Positions 36,036-44,894 of a stretch of 64,000 nt of DNA are shown one piece after another. A program made the translations under genes and the position numbers. The stretch spans positions 124,001 through 188,000 of the forward strand of contig NZ_CAJFCN010000008.1 of assembly GCF_904063055.1 (NCBI RefSeq), written 5' to 3'. Every line of letters begins with the position of its first letter. Position 1 is the first letter of the stretch. A model generated the notes under the pieces. That model had not been told where the DNA came from. It searched no databases and worked only from the letters and a program-made list of their open reading frames with translations. This DNA is from Pseudomonas paracarnis. GTDB taxonomy: Bacteria; Pseudomonadota; Gammaproteobacteria; Pseudomonadales; Pseudomonadaceae.

Positions 36036-36800
36036 ATGCATACCCCTTGCGACCCTGTAAACGAAGCGCCAAAAGACGCGGTGATCGCCGAAGACAAGCG
36101 CTGGAATACTCGCGCGCTGATTGTCGACGACGACGTGCCGATCCGCGAACTGCTGATCGACTACCTGGCACGCTTCAATATTCTCGCCTCGGGCGTCACC
36201 GACGGCACCGCCATGCGCCAGGCCATGCAAGCGGAGACCTTCGATGTGGTGGTGCTCGACCTGATGCTGCCGGGCGAAGACGGGCTGACATTGTGCCGCT
36301 GGCTACGCGCCGAGTCGGATATTCCGATTTTGATGCTCACCGCCCGCTGCGAACCTACCGACCGCATCATCGGCCTGGAACTGGGCGCCGATGACTATAT
36401 GTCCAAGCCGTTCGAGCCGCGGGAGTTGGTCGCGCGTATCCAGACCATCCTGCGCCGGGTGCGTGATGACCGCACCGAACAGCGGGCCAATATCCGTTTC
36501 GACACTTGGCGCCTGAACAGCGTGCTGCGCCAGCTGGTGGCCGATGATGGCCTGGTGGTGCCGTTGTCCAACGCCGAGTTTCGTTTGTTGTGGGTGTTTA
36601 TCGAACGCCCTCGCCGTGTGCTGAGCCGCGAACAGCTGCTGGACGCGGCCCGTGGGCGTTCCATCGAGGCCTTTGATCGCAGCATCGACCTGCTGGTGTC
36701 GCGCCTGCGCCAGAAGCTGGGGGATGACCCCAAGGCTCCGCAATTGATCAAGACGGTACGCGGCGAAGGCTACCTGTTCGACGCCCGGGATATCGGTTGA
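36036..36800 (+). CDS. OmpR family response regulator
   Basis: Two-component response regulator of 254 residues. The receiver has the acidic pocket DDD at 31-33, phospho-acceptor D75 (VVLDLMLP) and K124, followed by a winged-helix DNA-binding domain with NAEFRLLWVF and SIDLLVSRLRQKL. Its stop overlaps the kinase start by one base. Start choice is uncertain: the ATG at 36036 leaves a 26-residue tail before the receiver, and GTG at 36081 is an alternative. Stimulus and target genes are unknown; the layout is like OmpR-EnvZ. Confidence 0.9.
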   Translation: MHTPCDPVNEAPKDAVIAEDKRWNTRALIVDDDVPIRELLIDYLARFNILASGVTDGTAMRQAMQAETFDVVVLDLMLPGEDGLTLCRWLRAESDIPILMLTARCEPTDRIIGLELGADDYMSKPFEPRELVARIQTILRRVRDDRTEQRANIRFDTWRLNSVLRQLVADDGLVVPLSNAEFRLLWVFIERPRRVLSREQLLDAARGRSIEAFDRSIDLLVSRLRQKLGDDPKAPQLIKTVRGEGYLFDARDIG

Positions 36801-37831
36801 TGCGCGCGCCCTTCAACACGCTGTTCGGGCGACTGTTCGGCCTGTTGCTGGTGGCGATTGTGCTGGCCCATGTGCTGGCGTTCTTCTGGTTCCACCACTA
36901 CGGCCCGCCGCCACCACCCCGCGCGGCCTTCGTCGAACAACCAGATGGCAGCCTCACGCCCTTGCGCAAAGCGCCTCGCCCCTGGTTCGGCGGCCCGGTG
37001 GTGCCCCTGACATTTCAATTTATCTCGCTGATCATCGCTGCCTGGTACGGCGCCAAACTGCTGAGCCGGCCAATCCAGCGCCTGAGCGCAGCGGCCGAGC
37101 GCCTGAGCGTCGACCTCGACAGCCCGCCCCTGGTGGAAACCGGCCCTCGCGAAGCACGCCAAGCGGCCTCGACCTTCAACCTGATGCAAAAGCGCATCCG
37201 CGAACAAGTCAGCCAGCGCGCACGCATGCTCGGCGCGGTCTCCCACGACCTGCGCACCCCGCTCTCGCGCCTCAAGTTGCGCCTGGAACAAATCGAAGAC
37301 CCCAAGCTGCAAGGCCAGATGCGCCAGGACCTGGACGACATGATCGGCATGCTCGATGCCACCTTGAGCTACCTGCACGAACAGCGCACCAGCGAGACAC
37401 GGCATTGGCTCGATGTACAGGCGTTGGTGGAATCCCTGAGTGAAAACGCCCAGGACCAAGGCCGCGACGTGCAGTTTGCCGGCACCTGTACACCGTTGCA
37501 GGTACAGCCGATGGCCCTGCGTTCATGCCTGAACAATTTGATCGATAACGCCCTGCGCTATGCCGGCACCGCCCGGGTGGAACTGGCCGACAGCCGCGGT
37601 GCGTTGGTAATCCGGGTGATCGACCACGGCCCGGGAATCGCCGCCGATAAGCGCGAAGCGGTGTTCGAGCCTTTCTTTCGCCTGGAAGGGTCGCGCAACC
37701 GCAATTCCGGAGGGGTCGGTTTGGGGATGACCATTGCCAGGGAGGCCGTCGAGCGACTCGGCGGCCACCTGAGCCTGGAAGATACACCGGGCGGTGGGTT
37801 GACGGCGGTGATGTGGTTGCCGAGGGTTTAA
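36800..37831 (+). CDS. Sensor histidine kinase (EnvZ-like)
   Basis: Inner-membrane histidine kinase of 343 residues. Two transmembrane helices (about 12-30 and 69-86) enclose a short, proline-rich periplasmic loop of under 40 residues, then HAMP, a HisKA domain with H149 (VSHDLRTPL) and an ATPase domain (N-box NLIDNALRYA, GPGI, GVGLGM). Such a small loop argues for sensing in the membrane or cytoplasm. ATG at 36800 overlaps the regulator's TGA (TGATG), so the pair is coupled. Confidence 0.92.
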   Translation: MRAPFNTLFGRLFGLLLVAIVLAHVLAFFWFHHYGPPPPPRAAFVEQPDGSLTPLRKAPRPWFGGPVVPLTFQFISLIIAAWYGAKLLSRPIQRLSAAAERLSVDLDSPPLVETGPREARQAASTFNLMQKRIREQVSQRARMLGAVSHDLRTPLSRLKLRLEQIEDPKLQGQMRQDLDDMIGMLDATLSYLHEQRTSETRHWLDVQALVESLSENAQDQGRDVQFAGTCTPLQVQPMALRSCLNNLIDNALRYAGTARVELADSRGALVIRVIDHGPGIAADKREAVFEPFFRLEGSRNRNSGGVGLGMTIAREAVERLGGHLSLEDTPGGGLTAVMWLPRV

Positions 37832-37864
37832 GCACTCCCATTTACCTGACGCGCCGCGATCCAA

Positions 37865-37954
37865 ATGTGGGAGCTGGCTTGCCTGCGATTGCGCAGTGTC
37901 AGTCGATGAAGTGTTGGCTGGCCCACCGCTATCGCAGGCAAGCCAGCTCCCACA
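37865..37954. repeat. REPIN
   Basis: Inverted pair of TGTGGGAGCTGGCTTGCCTG cores between the convergent kinase and permease genes. Confidence 0.9.
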
Positions 37955-37987
37955 AGTACCGCGGCGCACCACAGTTAGGTACACCCA

Positions 37988-39052
37988 TCAGTTACACGGT
38001 TTGTCTTCACGACGCACTTGCGCCTGGCTCGCGCTCCAGTCTGTCAACAGGCTGTAGGCCACCGCCAGCAACGTCGGGCCAATAAACAGGCCGATAAAGC
38101 CGAACGCTATCAACCCGCCAAATACACCCAACAACACAATCACCAACGGCAGGTTGCCGCCACGGCTGATCAGGTACGGCTTGAGCACGTTATCCACGCC
38201 GCTGATCACGAACGTGCCCCACACGCCCAGGAATACCGCGTAGGTGTAGTCGCCCTTCCACGCCAGCCACGCCGTGGCCGGGATCCACACCAGCGGCGGC
38301 CCCATGGGAATAAGGCTGAGCAGGAAAGTCACGATACCCAGCACCAGCGCGCCCGGTACGCCGGCGATCAGAAAGCCGATCAGCGCCAGCAGCGCCTGGG
38401 CCGCAGCGGTGCCGATCACACCATTGACCACTCGCTGTACCGTGCCAGCCACCAGTTCGATGTAATAGCCGGCGCGTTCGCCGATCAGGCGCTCCAACAG
38501 GCGGTGCACAAACATCGCCAGGCGCGGCCCGTCACGGTAGAAAAAGAATACGAAGACCAGGCTCAGGGTCAGCTCGAGAATGCCGCCGCCAATTTGCGCA
38601 CTGCGCGCCAACAACCAATTGCCGACCTGGCCCAGGTACGGCTTGATGCTCACCATCAGCGCCGCGCCTTGTTGATCAATGCTGTCCCAGGTCGCCACCA
38701 GGCGCTCGCCTACAAAGGGGATCGACCCCAACCAGGTCGGCGCCTCGGGCAAGCCGTCGACCTGGATGTCCTTGATCAGCGCCACCGCATCACGCACATG
38801 GTCCGCCAGGTTGAACCCCAGCCATACCAATGGCACCGCCACCAGCAACATCCAGCCCAACGTCAAGATGCCAGCGGCCAGGGACTCCCGGCCGCCGAGC
38901 CAACGGGTGAGCAAACGCATCAGCGGCCAGCTGGCAAATGCCAGCACCGCGCCCCAGAACAGCGCCGACCAGAACGGCGCCATGACCCAGAAGCTGGCAC
39001 CAAACAGCACCAGCAGCAGGATTTGCACCAGCAGGCGATCGTTATTGAGCAT
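37988..39052 (-). CDS. AI-2E family transporter (YdiK-like permease)
   Basis: Inner-membrane protein of 354 residues with about eight hydrophobic helices (for example at 10-60 and 200-335). The AI-2E/PerM family pattern is seen in the C-terminal half (GVPGALVLGIVTFLLSLIPMGPPLVW and LIAFGFIGLFIGPTLLAV). Members have been linked to autoinducer-2 export or Na+/H+ exchange, but substrate cannot be inferred. Single gene after a stem-loop. Confidence 0.9.
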   Translation of the reverse strand: MLNNDRLLVQILLLVLFGASFWVMAPFWSALFWGAVLAFASWPLMRLLTRWLGGRESLAAGILTLGWMLLVAVPLVWLGFNLADHVRDAVALIKDIQVDGLPEAPTWLGSIPFVGERLVATWDSIDQQGAALMVSIKPYLGQVGNWLLARSAQIGGGILELTLSLVFVFFFYRDGPRLAMFVHRLLERLIGERAGYYIELVAGTVQRVVNGVIGTAAAQALLALIGFLIAGVPGALVLGIVTFLLSLIPMGPPLVWIPATAWLAWKGDYTYAVFLGVWGTFVISGVDNVLKPYLISRGGNLPLVIVLLGVFGGLIAFGFIGLFIGPTLLAVAYSLLTDWSASQAQVRREDKPCN

Positions 39053-39090
39053 CGGGTATCTCGAGAAGAAGGCTGTAGGAAGAGAGCTTA

Positions 39091-39115
39091 GGCGAACGGC
39101 GCGGGTCCGTTCGCC
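39091..39115. other. Stem-loop without a T-run
   Basis: A 9-bp stem GGCGAACGG / CCGTTCGCC with a 7-nt loop between two genes on the minus strand. It lacks the T-run of an intrinsic terminator on that strand, so it may only stabilise the RNA of the DUF4892 transcript. Confidence 0.5.
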
Positions 39116-39125
39116 CGTGTGATGC

Positions 39126-39944
39126 TTAGCGTATCAGATGCAGATGCAGTCCTTGGGTTTCACCGGCGCCGGTTTCCAGACGGGCGGTGCGCACGCCCTT
39201 CTCCACCAGCGCCTGGCGCCAGGCCTCGGTGTGCGGCCCGCTCAGGCTCACGCGCAGGGTGGTGTCGAGGTTCAAGGCACGGGATATCAAGGTCAGCCAG
39301 GTGTCATCAGGCTCGGCGCCCAGCGCGGGGAAATCCAGCTCGCCGGTGCTTTTGAGTTCACGCAGCAGGGTGGCCGAGGTGGGCAGCAGGTTGCCCAGAG
39401 GCGCGCTGGCGTCGAGTTGCTCCACATGCAGGTAGGCGCGACGGTTACCGCGGGTAATGCCATACAGCGCGACCAGGGAATTGTCCTGCGGGGCGGCCAG
39501 GCGAAGCAGCAGGTACTCCTGTTGGCCGTCGGCGCCCACTAGCTTGGCGTTACCAAACACCTCGTTGGCCCACAGGCTGCTTTCGCCACAATCGCGGGCC
39601 TTGCACCAGAACAACAACTGCGCGCCCTTGGCCTGCAAGGCTTCGCGTGTTGCGGTAAAGGCGGCGCTGGAGCTGTGTTCGGCGGGTAGTTCATAGGTGA
39701 TGGCAGTGGCTGGGCCGCGTGCGATGGCCTGGCCTTCGTAGCGCAACTGGCCGCTGATCTTGCGGATTGCGCCCATGGGGTAGATGCGTTCCTTGTCTTC
39801 AGCAGGGCGGTAATCGACGATTTGCGCATCAACCTGACGGGCTACCGCCGGTAAATCCTGGCTGCCGGGCAGATCGGCGGCAAATACCAGGGGGCTGAAA
39901 CAGCAAAGGCCAAGGGCACGGATACATCCTTTACCCAGGCTCAT
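39126..39944 (-). CDS. DUF4892 domain protein, exported
   Basis: Protein of 272 residues with a signal peptide (to about residue 22, PLVFA/AD). The rest resembles the DUF4892 family from memory: an extracytoplasmic region of unknown function with a cysteine pair in WCKARDC. Its ATG at 39944 overlaps the stop of an 18-codon ORF, and its own ribosome site is weak (CAGGG, 12 nt), so translation probably relies on coupling. Function unknown. Confidence 0.82.
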   Translation of the reverse strand: MSLGKGCIRALGLCCFSPLVFAADLPGSQDLPAVARQVDAQIVDYRPAEDKERIYPMGAIRKISGQLRYEGQAIARGPATAITYELPAEHSSSAAFTATREALQAKGAQLLFWCKARDCGESSLWANEVFGNAKLVGADGQQEYLLLRLAAPQDNSLVALYGITRGNRRAYLHVEQLDASAPLGNLLPTSATLLRELKSTGELDFPALGAEPDDTWLTLISRALNLDTTLRVSLSGPHTEAWRQALVEKGVRTARLETGAGETQGLHLHLIR

Positions 39945-39997
39945 CGGATCAATGAGCCCTGGCCAATGGTGGTCACAGCAATATTGAGTGTGTTCAT
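39941..39997 (-). CDS. Coupled 18-codon upstream ORF
   Basis: A short frame, MNTLNIAVTTIGQGSLIR, with a very good ribosome site (AAGGGAG, 7 nt). Its TGA overlaps the DUF4892 start (ATGA). It may be a leader peptide that loads ribosomes for the larger gene. Whether the peptide itself has a role is unknown. Confidence 0.55.
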   Translation of the reverse strand: MNTLNIAVTTIGQGSLIR

Positions 39998-40046
39998 GGT
40001 TGACTCCCTTTCAATCCGCCCAGCCTCGGCAGTTGACCCCGCCAAG

Positions 40047-40901
40047 TCAAGGCGTGGAGAAGAACCGATTGAAACAGTCTGCAACAAGAGCTGCACCGGG
40101 CTCGTCATTCAGGTGTAAATGATGGCCGCCTGGCAGCGTGGTAACCGTGAAAGGTAGCTGAGAAAGCAATTCGGAATGTTTCGCCAGCATGCCGTCAGCC
40201 GCGACCACCAACTGGGTAGGGCACCCTACCCTTCGCACGAAAGCCATGGCCTGTTCATCGGTCAGGCGCATCGGCGACGCCAGGGTCAGGCGGCTATCGC
40301 TGCGCCAAGTGTAACCGCCCGGCACCGGCATCAAACCGCGCTGGGCCAGGAGTTGCGCCGCTTCACGGCTGACCGCCACCACGCCTTTCATCCGCGCCTC
40401 AACGGCCCGATCAAGGCTGTTGTAGACGGGTTTGCGCTTGTCCTGCAGGCTCAATTGCGCCTGCAACGCCATGCCCAGGCGCTCGGCCGCGTTCTCGCCG
40501 CTGGCGGTCGGTGGGATCACGCCGTCGATCAGGCCCAGGTGTGTCACCCGCTCCGGCAAGGCCCCGGCCAACACCAGGGAGACTATGGCGCCAAGGGAGT
40601 GGCCAAGTAATGCAAAACGTTTCCAGCCCAGTTGCTCGGCCACCTGCAGCACGTCGTAGACGTAATCCCACAAGGCATAACCGGCGCCAGCCGGGCGGTG
40701 CGCCGAATGCCCATGCCCCGCCATGTCCAGGGCGACGATGCGCAACCCGTGCAACTTGGGCGCCAGGCGCGCAAAGCTGTTGGCGTTGTCCAGCCAGCCA
40801 TGCAAAGCAATCACCGGCAGCCCATCCTCGGGCCCGAACAGATGCGCGGCCAATTCGATGTGCGGCAAGCTCAGGCGAACCTCTTCGACAGGCGTACTCA
40901 T
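40047..40901 (-). CDS. Alpha/beta hydrolase
   Basis: Soluble hydrolase of 284 residues. Features include the oxyanion HGWLDN (about 36-41), nucleophile serine in LLGHSLGAIV, and the histidine in LPGGHHLHL near the C-terminus. The ATG at 40901 overlaps the end of the preceding hydrolase gene by 4 bp, so two hydrolases are made from one message. Substrate is unknown; acyl-thioesters or esters are plausible from the neighbouring acyl-CoA ligase and thioesterase. Confidence 0.9.
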   Translation of the reverse strand: MSTPVEEVRLSLPHIELAAHLFGPEDGLPVIALHGWLDNANSFARLAPKLHGLRIVALDMAGHGHSAHRPAGAGYALWDYVYDVLQVAEQLGWKRFALLGHSLGAIVSLVLAGALPERVTHLGLIDGVIPPTASGENAAERLGMALQAQLSLQDKRKPVYNSLDRAVEARMKGVVAVSREAAQLLAQRGLMPVPGGYTWRSDSRLTLASPMRLTDEQAMAFVRRVGCPTQLVVAADGMLAKHSELLSQLPFTVTTLPGGHHLHLNDEPGAALVADCFNRFFSTP

Positions 40902-41701
40902 GCGCAACTGCGCTCGCGGGCCTGCCAGCGGGCGAACAGGTTTTTGATCAAGGCAGCGGTGTCCTGGGGGCGTTCAAGAGGGAACATATGGCCCCCGGGC
41001 ATGGTGAGCATTTCGCCCATGGGCAAGCGGTCGACACCGCTGGCATGGTGACGCATCACCACCCGGCTCTGGCGGCCACGCACCACGGCCAGCGGCACCT
41101 TCAACTGGCGCACCTGGCCCGGGCTGGTGTGGGGCACGCCGCGATAGATGCTGATTTCGGTGGCTGGGTCGAACCGCAGGCGCAGGCGATCGCCCACTTG
41201 CTGCAGACCATGTTGCAGGTACGCGTCAAAGCAATCGGGGTCAAAGCCACGGAACAGGGTCTTGCCGGCGAAATAGCTGCGCGCGGTGTCCAGGTCGGTG
41301 AATTCTTCGCGCCGGCCAAGCGTGCGCCCAGCCGGGGTGAGGCGGTCGATAAAACCAAAGCGCTTGGCAGCGCGGATCACCCAGCGGTCTGCGCGGGTGA
41401 GCACCGGCGAATCCAGCATCACCACGCCCCGGTACAGGTGCGGGCAGCGCATGGCCGCGTGCAAATGCAGCACGCCTCCCAGGGAATGGCCAACGCCCCA
41501 TACCGGTTCTGGCTGCTGCTCCAGATGGTGGATCAGTTCGTCCACCAGGTTCTGCCAGTTATCATCCACCGGGAACCTGGGGTCGTGACCGTGCTGCGGC
41601 AGATGTGCCACCGCATATTCCGGGGCCAGGGCGGCAAACAGCTTGCCGTAAGTGGCCGAAGGGAAGCCATTGGCGTGGGTAAAAAACACGTGCTGCGACA
41701 T
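40898..41701 (-). CDS. Alpha/beta hydrolase
   Basis: Second hydrolase of the pair, 267 residues. It has THANGFPSATYG near the N-terminus, nucleophile serine in GVGHSLGGVLH, and a C-terminal His in MPGGHMFPLE. It differs clearly from its downstream neighbour, so it is not a recent duplicate. It shares strand and close order with the thioesterase and acyl-CoA ligase genes 100-570 bp away, though the 97-bp gap may hold a separate promoter. Confidence 0.9.
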   Translation of the reverse strand: MSQHVFFTHANGFPSATYGKLFAALAPEYAVAHLPQHGHDPRFPVDDNWQNLVDELIHHLEQQPEPVWGVGHSLGGVLHLHAAMRCPHLYRGVVMLDSPVLTRADRWVIRAAKRFGFIDRLTPAGRTLGRREEFTDLDTARSYFAGKTLFRGFDPDCFDAYLQHGLQQVGDRLRLRFDPATEISIYRGVPHTSPGQVRQLKVPLAVVRGRQSRVVMRHHASGVDRLPMGEMLTMPGGHMFPLERPQDTAALIKNLFARWQARERSCA

Positions 41702-41798
41702 ACAGGTTCCATCAACAAAAACAGAGGGGGATTGTCACCATGCCCGGCCTCTACAGCAATGACTGTAACTGCCAGGAATGATGACACTCACGCCACGC

Positions 41799-42242
41799 CT
41801 ATCGCGCCGGCGGTTGTTCACCCAGCGGCACCACGGCCATGGTCAGGCGCGAGACACAACTGGCCTTGCCCTCGTCGCTGCTCAAACGGATGTCCCACAC
41901 TTGGGTAGTGCGCCCGATATGAATAGCCTTGGCCACCGCCGTCACCCGACCGCTGCGCACACCGCGCAGATGGTTGGCGTTGACCTCCAGGCCCACGCAA
42001 TAGAACTTGCTTGCATCAATGCACAAGTAGGCGGCCATGGAGCCGACACTTTCGGCCAGCACCACCGAGGCCCCGCCGTGCAGCAGGCCGTAGGGCTGAT
42101 GGGTGCGGTGGTCGACCGCCATACTGGCGGTAAGGGATTCGTCGTCGAAGCTTTCGAAACGAATATCCAGCATTTCACCGATGGTGTTTTTCTGGATCGC
42201 GTTGAGGTGTTCGATATTCGGTTGGGTACGCCACAGGCTCAT
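41799..42242 (-). CDS. Hotdog-fold acyl-CoA thioesterase
   Basis: Acyl-CoA thioesterase of 147 residues of the PaaI/YdiI (MenI-like) subgroup. The active-site helix HGGASVVLAES is at 55-65, with H55 and catalytic E64. Such enzymes hydrolyse aryl- or enoyl-CoA thioesters. It lies 30 bp upstream of the acyl-CoA ligase stop, in the same direction, so it is probably cotranscribed. Physiological substrate unknown. Confidence 0.9.
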   Translation of the reverse strand: MSLWRTQPNIEHLNAIQKNTIGEMLDIRFESFDDESLTASMAVDHRTHQPYGLLHGGASVVLAESVGSMAAYLCIDASKFYCVGLEVNANHLRGVRSGRVTAVAKAIHIGRTTQVWDIRLSSDEGKASCVSRLTMAVVPLGEQPPAR

Positions 42243-42272
42243 ACGGTTGTCCTTGTTGGTTTTATTACGACC

Positions 42273-43922
42273 CTAATCCTGCCACAGAACGGTTTCGGCG
42301 CGCGCGCTCCATGCTTGCAATTGTGGCCCGTACGTCGACTCGATCACGTTGCGTTTGATCTTCAAGGTCGGCGTGAGAAAACCGTTTTCCACCGCCCAGT
42401 GGTCTTTCACCACCACCAATTGCCCCATGCGTTCGTGCTTGTCCAGACCCGCGTTCACCTGTGCCAGCCAGCGTTCAAGACCACTGCCGAGGGCTTGGCG
42501 GTCCTCGCCGGGTGCCGACAACACGCACAGCCCTATCGGCGCGCTGAGCCCCTCGCCGACCACACACACCTGTTCAATACGTGCATGTTCGGCCAGGCGG
42601 TTTTCAATCGGCGCCGGGGCCACGTATTTGCCTTTGCTGGTCTTGAAAATTTCCTTGAGGCGTCCGGTCAGGCGCAGGCGACCGTCCGCGTCCTGCTCGC
42701 CCTTGTCACCCGTGCGCAGGAAGCCATCTGCGGTGAGCGTATCCGCGGTTTTCTGCGGGTCCTTGAAGTAGCCCAACATGGTCGCGCCACTGTGTACCTG
42801 CACTTCGCCTGACGGGTCGATACGCACTTGCACGCCTGGGCAGGGCTGGCCGATCCAACCAAGCGTTTGCCCACCTGGGCGACACACATGGGAATAGCCG
42901 CAGTTTTCGGTCATGCCATACACCTCCAGCACATCCAGGCCCAGGCGCTGATACCAACGCAGCAACGCCTCGGGCACCGGCGCCGCGCCGGAAAGAGCGA
43001 TACGCAGCGCATCCAGCCCCAGACCGGCGAGGACTTTATGGCCGACGCGCTTGCCGATAAAAGGCAGGCTTAACAGCATATCGAGCCTTTTTTCCGGGAT
43101 TTTGGCGTAGACGCCCAGTTGGAATTTGGTCCAGATGCGCGGCACGCCAAACAAGGCCGTCGGCCGCGCCCTGCGCAAATCGGTCAGGAAGGTCTCCAGG
43201 CTCTCAGCAAAAAAAACGGTTTGCCCGGTATAGATCGACGCCATTTCCACAAACATTCGCTCCGCCACATGGCACAGCGGCAGGTACGACAGCAACCGGT
43301 CATCCTCTCCCAGGCCAAACAACTCAGTACCGCGCGTGGCAGCACACCCCAAGGCGCCGAAACTGTGCATCACCCCTTTGGGCAGGCCGGTCGTGCCGGA
43401 GGTGTAGATGATGGTAGCCAGGCTGTCGGCATCCGGTAGCGGGTTGTCCTGAATCGGCGAGCAGGCTTGCAGGTTCGCCCAGTTGAAATCGAAAGCCCCG
43501 TCAGGACACAGCGGCAGGCTGATAGTCGGGACACCCGCAGGGATGCCAGGCGCCATCGCCGACCAATCATCAAGCTTGCCGATCAGCGCCAACCGCGCCT
43601 GCGAGTGAGTCAGCACATGGGCGACTGAGTCCGCGGTGAGGTTGGGATAAAGCGGCACCGACACATGCCCGGCCATCCAGATCGCCAGGTCGGCGATGAT
43701 CCAGTGGGCGCAGTTTTTTGAAATCAAGGCAATGTGCGAACCCTGGGGCAACTCCCGCGCGCGCAGCCAGTGCGCGGCGCAACGGGCCTGGTGGCCGACA
43801 TCGCCCCAGGTGAGGGCCTGCACCTCACCGTCGCCGATGGGCTGAACGAGGAAGACTTTGCGCGGGTGCCGCGCTTCACGCTCGAAGAAGACCTGCAACG
43901 GCAAACGAAAAGCGACAGGCAT
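42273..43922 (-). CDS. AMP-binding acyl-CoA ligase (long-chain type)
   Basis: Acyl-CoA synthetase of 549 residues that activates a carboxylic acid with ATP and CoA. The AMP-binding motif IIYTSGTTGLPKG, the AMP-loop YGMTEN, GWIGQPCPG and the C-terminal RTGDKGEQD / RLKEIFKTSKGKYV segment are all present, as in long-chain acyl-CoA ligases. The ATG at 43922 has AGGAG 8 nt upstream, excluding a 32-codon extension. Its location with a thioesterase and two hydrolases suggests a CoA-ester pool controlled by synthesis and hydrolysis. Chain-length preference unknown. Confidence 0.92.
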   Translation of the reverse strand: MPVAFRLPLQVFFEREARHPRKVFLVQPIGDGEVQALTWGDVGHQARCAAHWLRARELPQGSHIALISKNCAHWIIADLAIWMAGHVSVPLYPNLTADSVAHVLTHSQARLALIGKLDDWSAMAPGIPAGVPTISLPLCPDGAFDFNWANLQACSPIQDNPLPDADSLATIIYTSGTTGLPKGVMHSFGALGCAATRGTELFGLGEDDRLLSYLPLCHVAERMFVEMASIYTGQTVFFAESLETFLTDLRRARPTALFGVPRIWTKFQLGVYAKIPEKRLDMLLSLPFIGKRVGHKVLAGLGLDALRIALSGAAPVPEALLRWYQRLGLDVLEVYGMTENCGYSHVCRPGGQTLGWIGQPCPGVQVRIDPSGEVQVHSGATMLGYFKDPQKTADTLTADGFLRTGDKGEQDADGRLRLTGRLKEIFKTSKGKYVAPAPIENRLAEHARIEQVCVVGEGLSAPIGLCVLSAPGEDRQALGSGLERWLAQVNAGLDKHERMGQLVVVKDHWAVENGFLTPTLKIKRNVIESTYGPQLQAWSARAETVLWQD

Positions 43923-44184
43923 GGGACGCGCTCCTTTGTGATCCGAGATACAGCCGACCAAGCACTTGCTTGGTTGACGGTATAGCACAGGTAAAGGAAA
44001 TGGCTTGTCGCTAACCACGATGCGAAGCGAGCCGCTCTTGATCTGCTCTTGATCTTGATCTCAGGCGCCCTGTCGAACCACGCTGGCCGGAATTCCGGGT
44101 CCTTTTCCAAAAGTCAGGGCGGAACTCTAAGTGGCCGTTACCGCAGGAATGGATATGTACTCGGTATAACAGTGTCGCCTGTCA
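43923..44184. other. Gene-free spacer with short direct repeats
   Basis: No gene is supported here. GCTCTTGATCT occurs twice head to tail at 44034-44055, with a partial third TTGATCT. The REP array begins right after. Confidence 0.6.
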
Positions 44185-44410
44185 GGTCGTCATCGCAGGC
44201 AAGCCAGCTCCCACATTTGGATTGCGGGGTGTCATGTAGATAGGCGTCGGCTGTCAAGCCGTCATCGCAGGCAAGCCAGCTCCCACATTTGGATTGCGGG
44301 GTGTCATGTAGATAGGCGTCGGCTGTTAAGCCGTCATCGCAGGCAAGCCAGCTCCCACAGTTGGATCGCGGGGTGTCAGCGAGATAGGCGTCGGCGGCAG
44401 GCCGTCGCGG
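44185..44410. repeat. Tandem REP array, 72-bp period
   Basis: Three near-identical copies (starting about 44191, 44263 and 44335) of a 72-bp unit containing the GCAGGCAAGCCAGCTCCCAC core, plus a decayed fourth head. All copies lie in one orientation, unlike the paired REPINs elsewhere. The period is a multiple of three, so an apparent open frame exists but is not a gene. Confidence 0.9.
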
Positions 44411-44444
44411 GAGCAAGCGCCCTCGCCACAGCGTCGCACGATGC

Positions 44445-44894
44445 CTAGGGATTCTTCACACCCACCAGACTCATCAACCCCGCCAACGGAAAATCACCCT
44501 CAAGCTCCGCCAGGCTGGCCGTGTACATCGGCTGTGGCTGACGCTGATGCCCATGCTGCAAAAAACTGATCAGGCTGCCCACCAGCGGTTGGTGGCTGAC
44601 CAACAGCACGTCGTCATCGCTGTCGAGTTTCTCCAGCACTCGCTGAACATCCCCATCGGGCGTCAGCCACGGCACAGTACGGATTTCGGGCTGAAACCCC
44701 AGCACATCGCGCACCAACTGCGCCGTCTGTTGCGCCCTTACATAAGGGCTGGCAATGATGGCGCCCAAGGGCTGGCCAATCAGGTGCGCAGCACTGCGCA
44801 AGACTTCGGCACGCCCATGCTCGGTAAGGTTGCGCTCGGCGTCCGTGGGTGCGTGCCCTTCAGCTTCACCGTGACGCAGAATCCATACCTTCAT
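44445..44894 (-). CDS. sixA: Phosphohistidine phosphatase SixA-like
   Basis: Histidine-phosphatase fold enzyme of 149 residues. RHG at 7-9 (H8 is the phospho-acceptor) and SHQPLVG (second His near residue 99) are visible, and the compact size is typical of SixA, which removes phosphate from His in phosphorelay or PTS proteins. Its start overlaps the DUF4389 gene by 4 bp; it is last in a gpsA-DUF4389-sixA operon. Confidence 0.88.
   Translation of the reverse strand: MKVWILRHGEAEGHAPTDAERNLTEHGRAEVLRSAAHLIGQPLGAIIASPYVRAQQTAQLVRDVLGFQPEIRTVPWLTPDGDVQRVLEKLDSDDDVLLVSHQPLVGSLISFLQHGHQRQPQPMYTASLAELEGDFPLAGLMSLVGVKNP

Noticed and set aside
44185..44410. Possible CRISPR array
   Set aside because: The period is 72 bp, the 'spacers' are themselves nearly identical and the repeat is the REP core; no cas gene in the window.
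44138..44416. A 92-codon open frame with a perfect 24-residue repeat
   Set aside because: It is the translation of the 72-bp tandem REP array; the period being a multiple of three keeps it open. No ribosome site or recognisable product.
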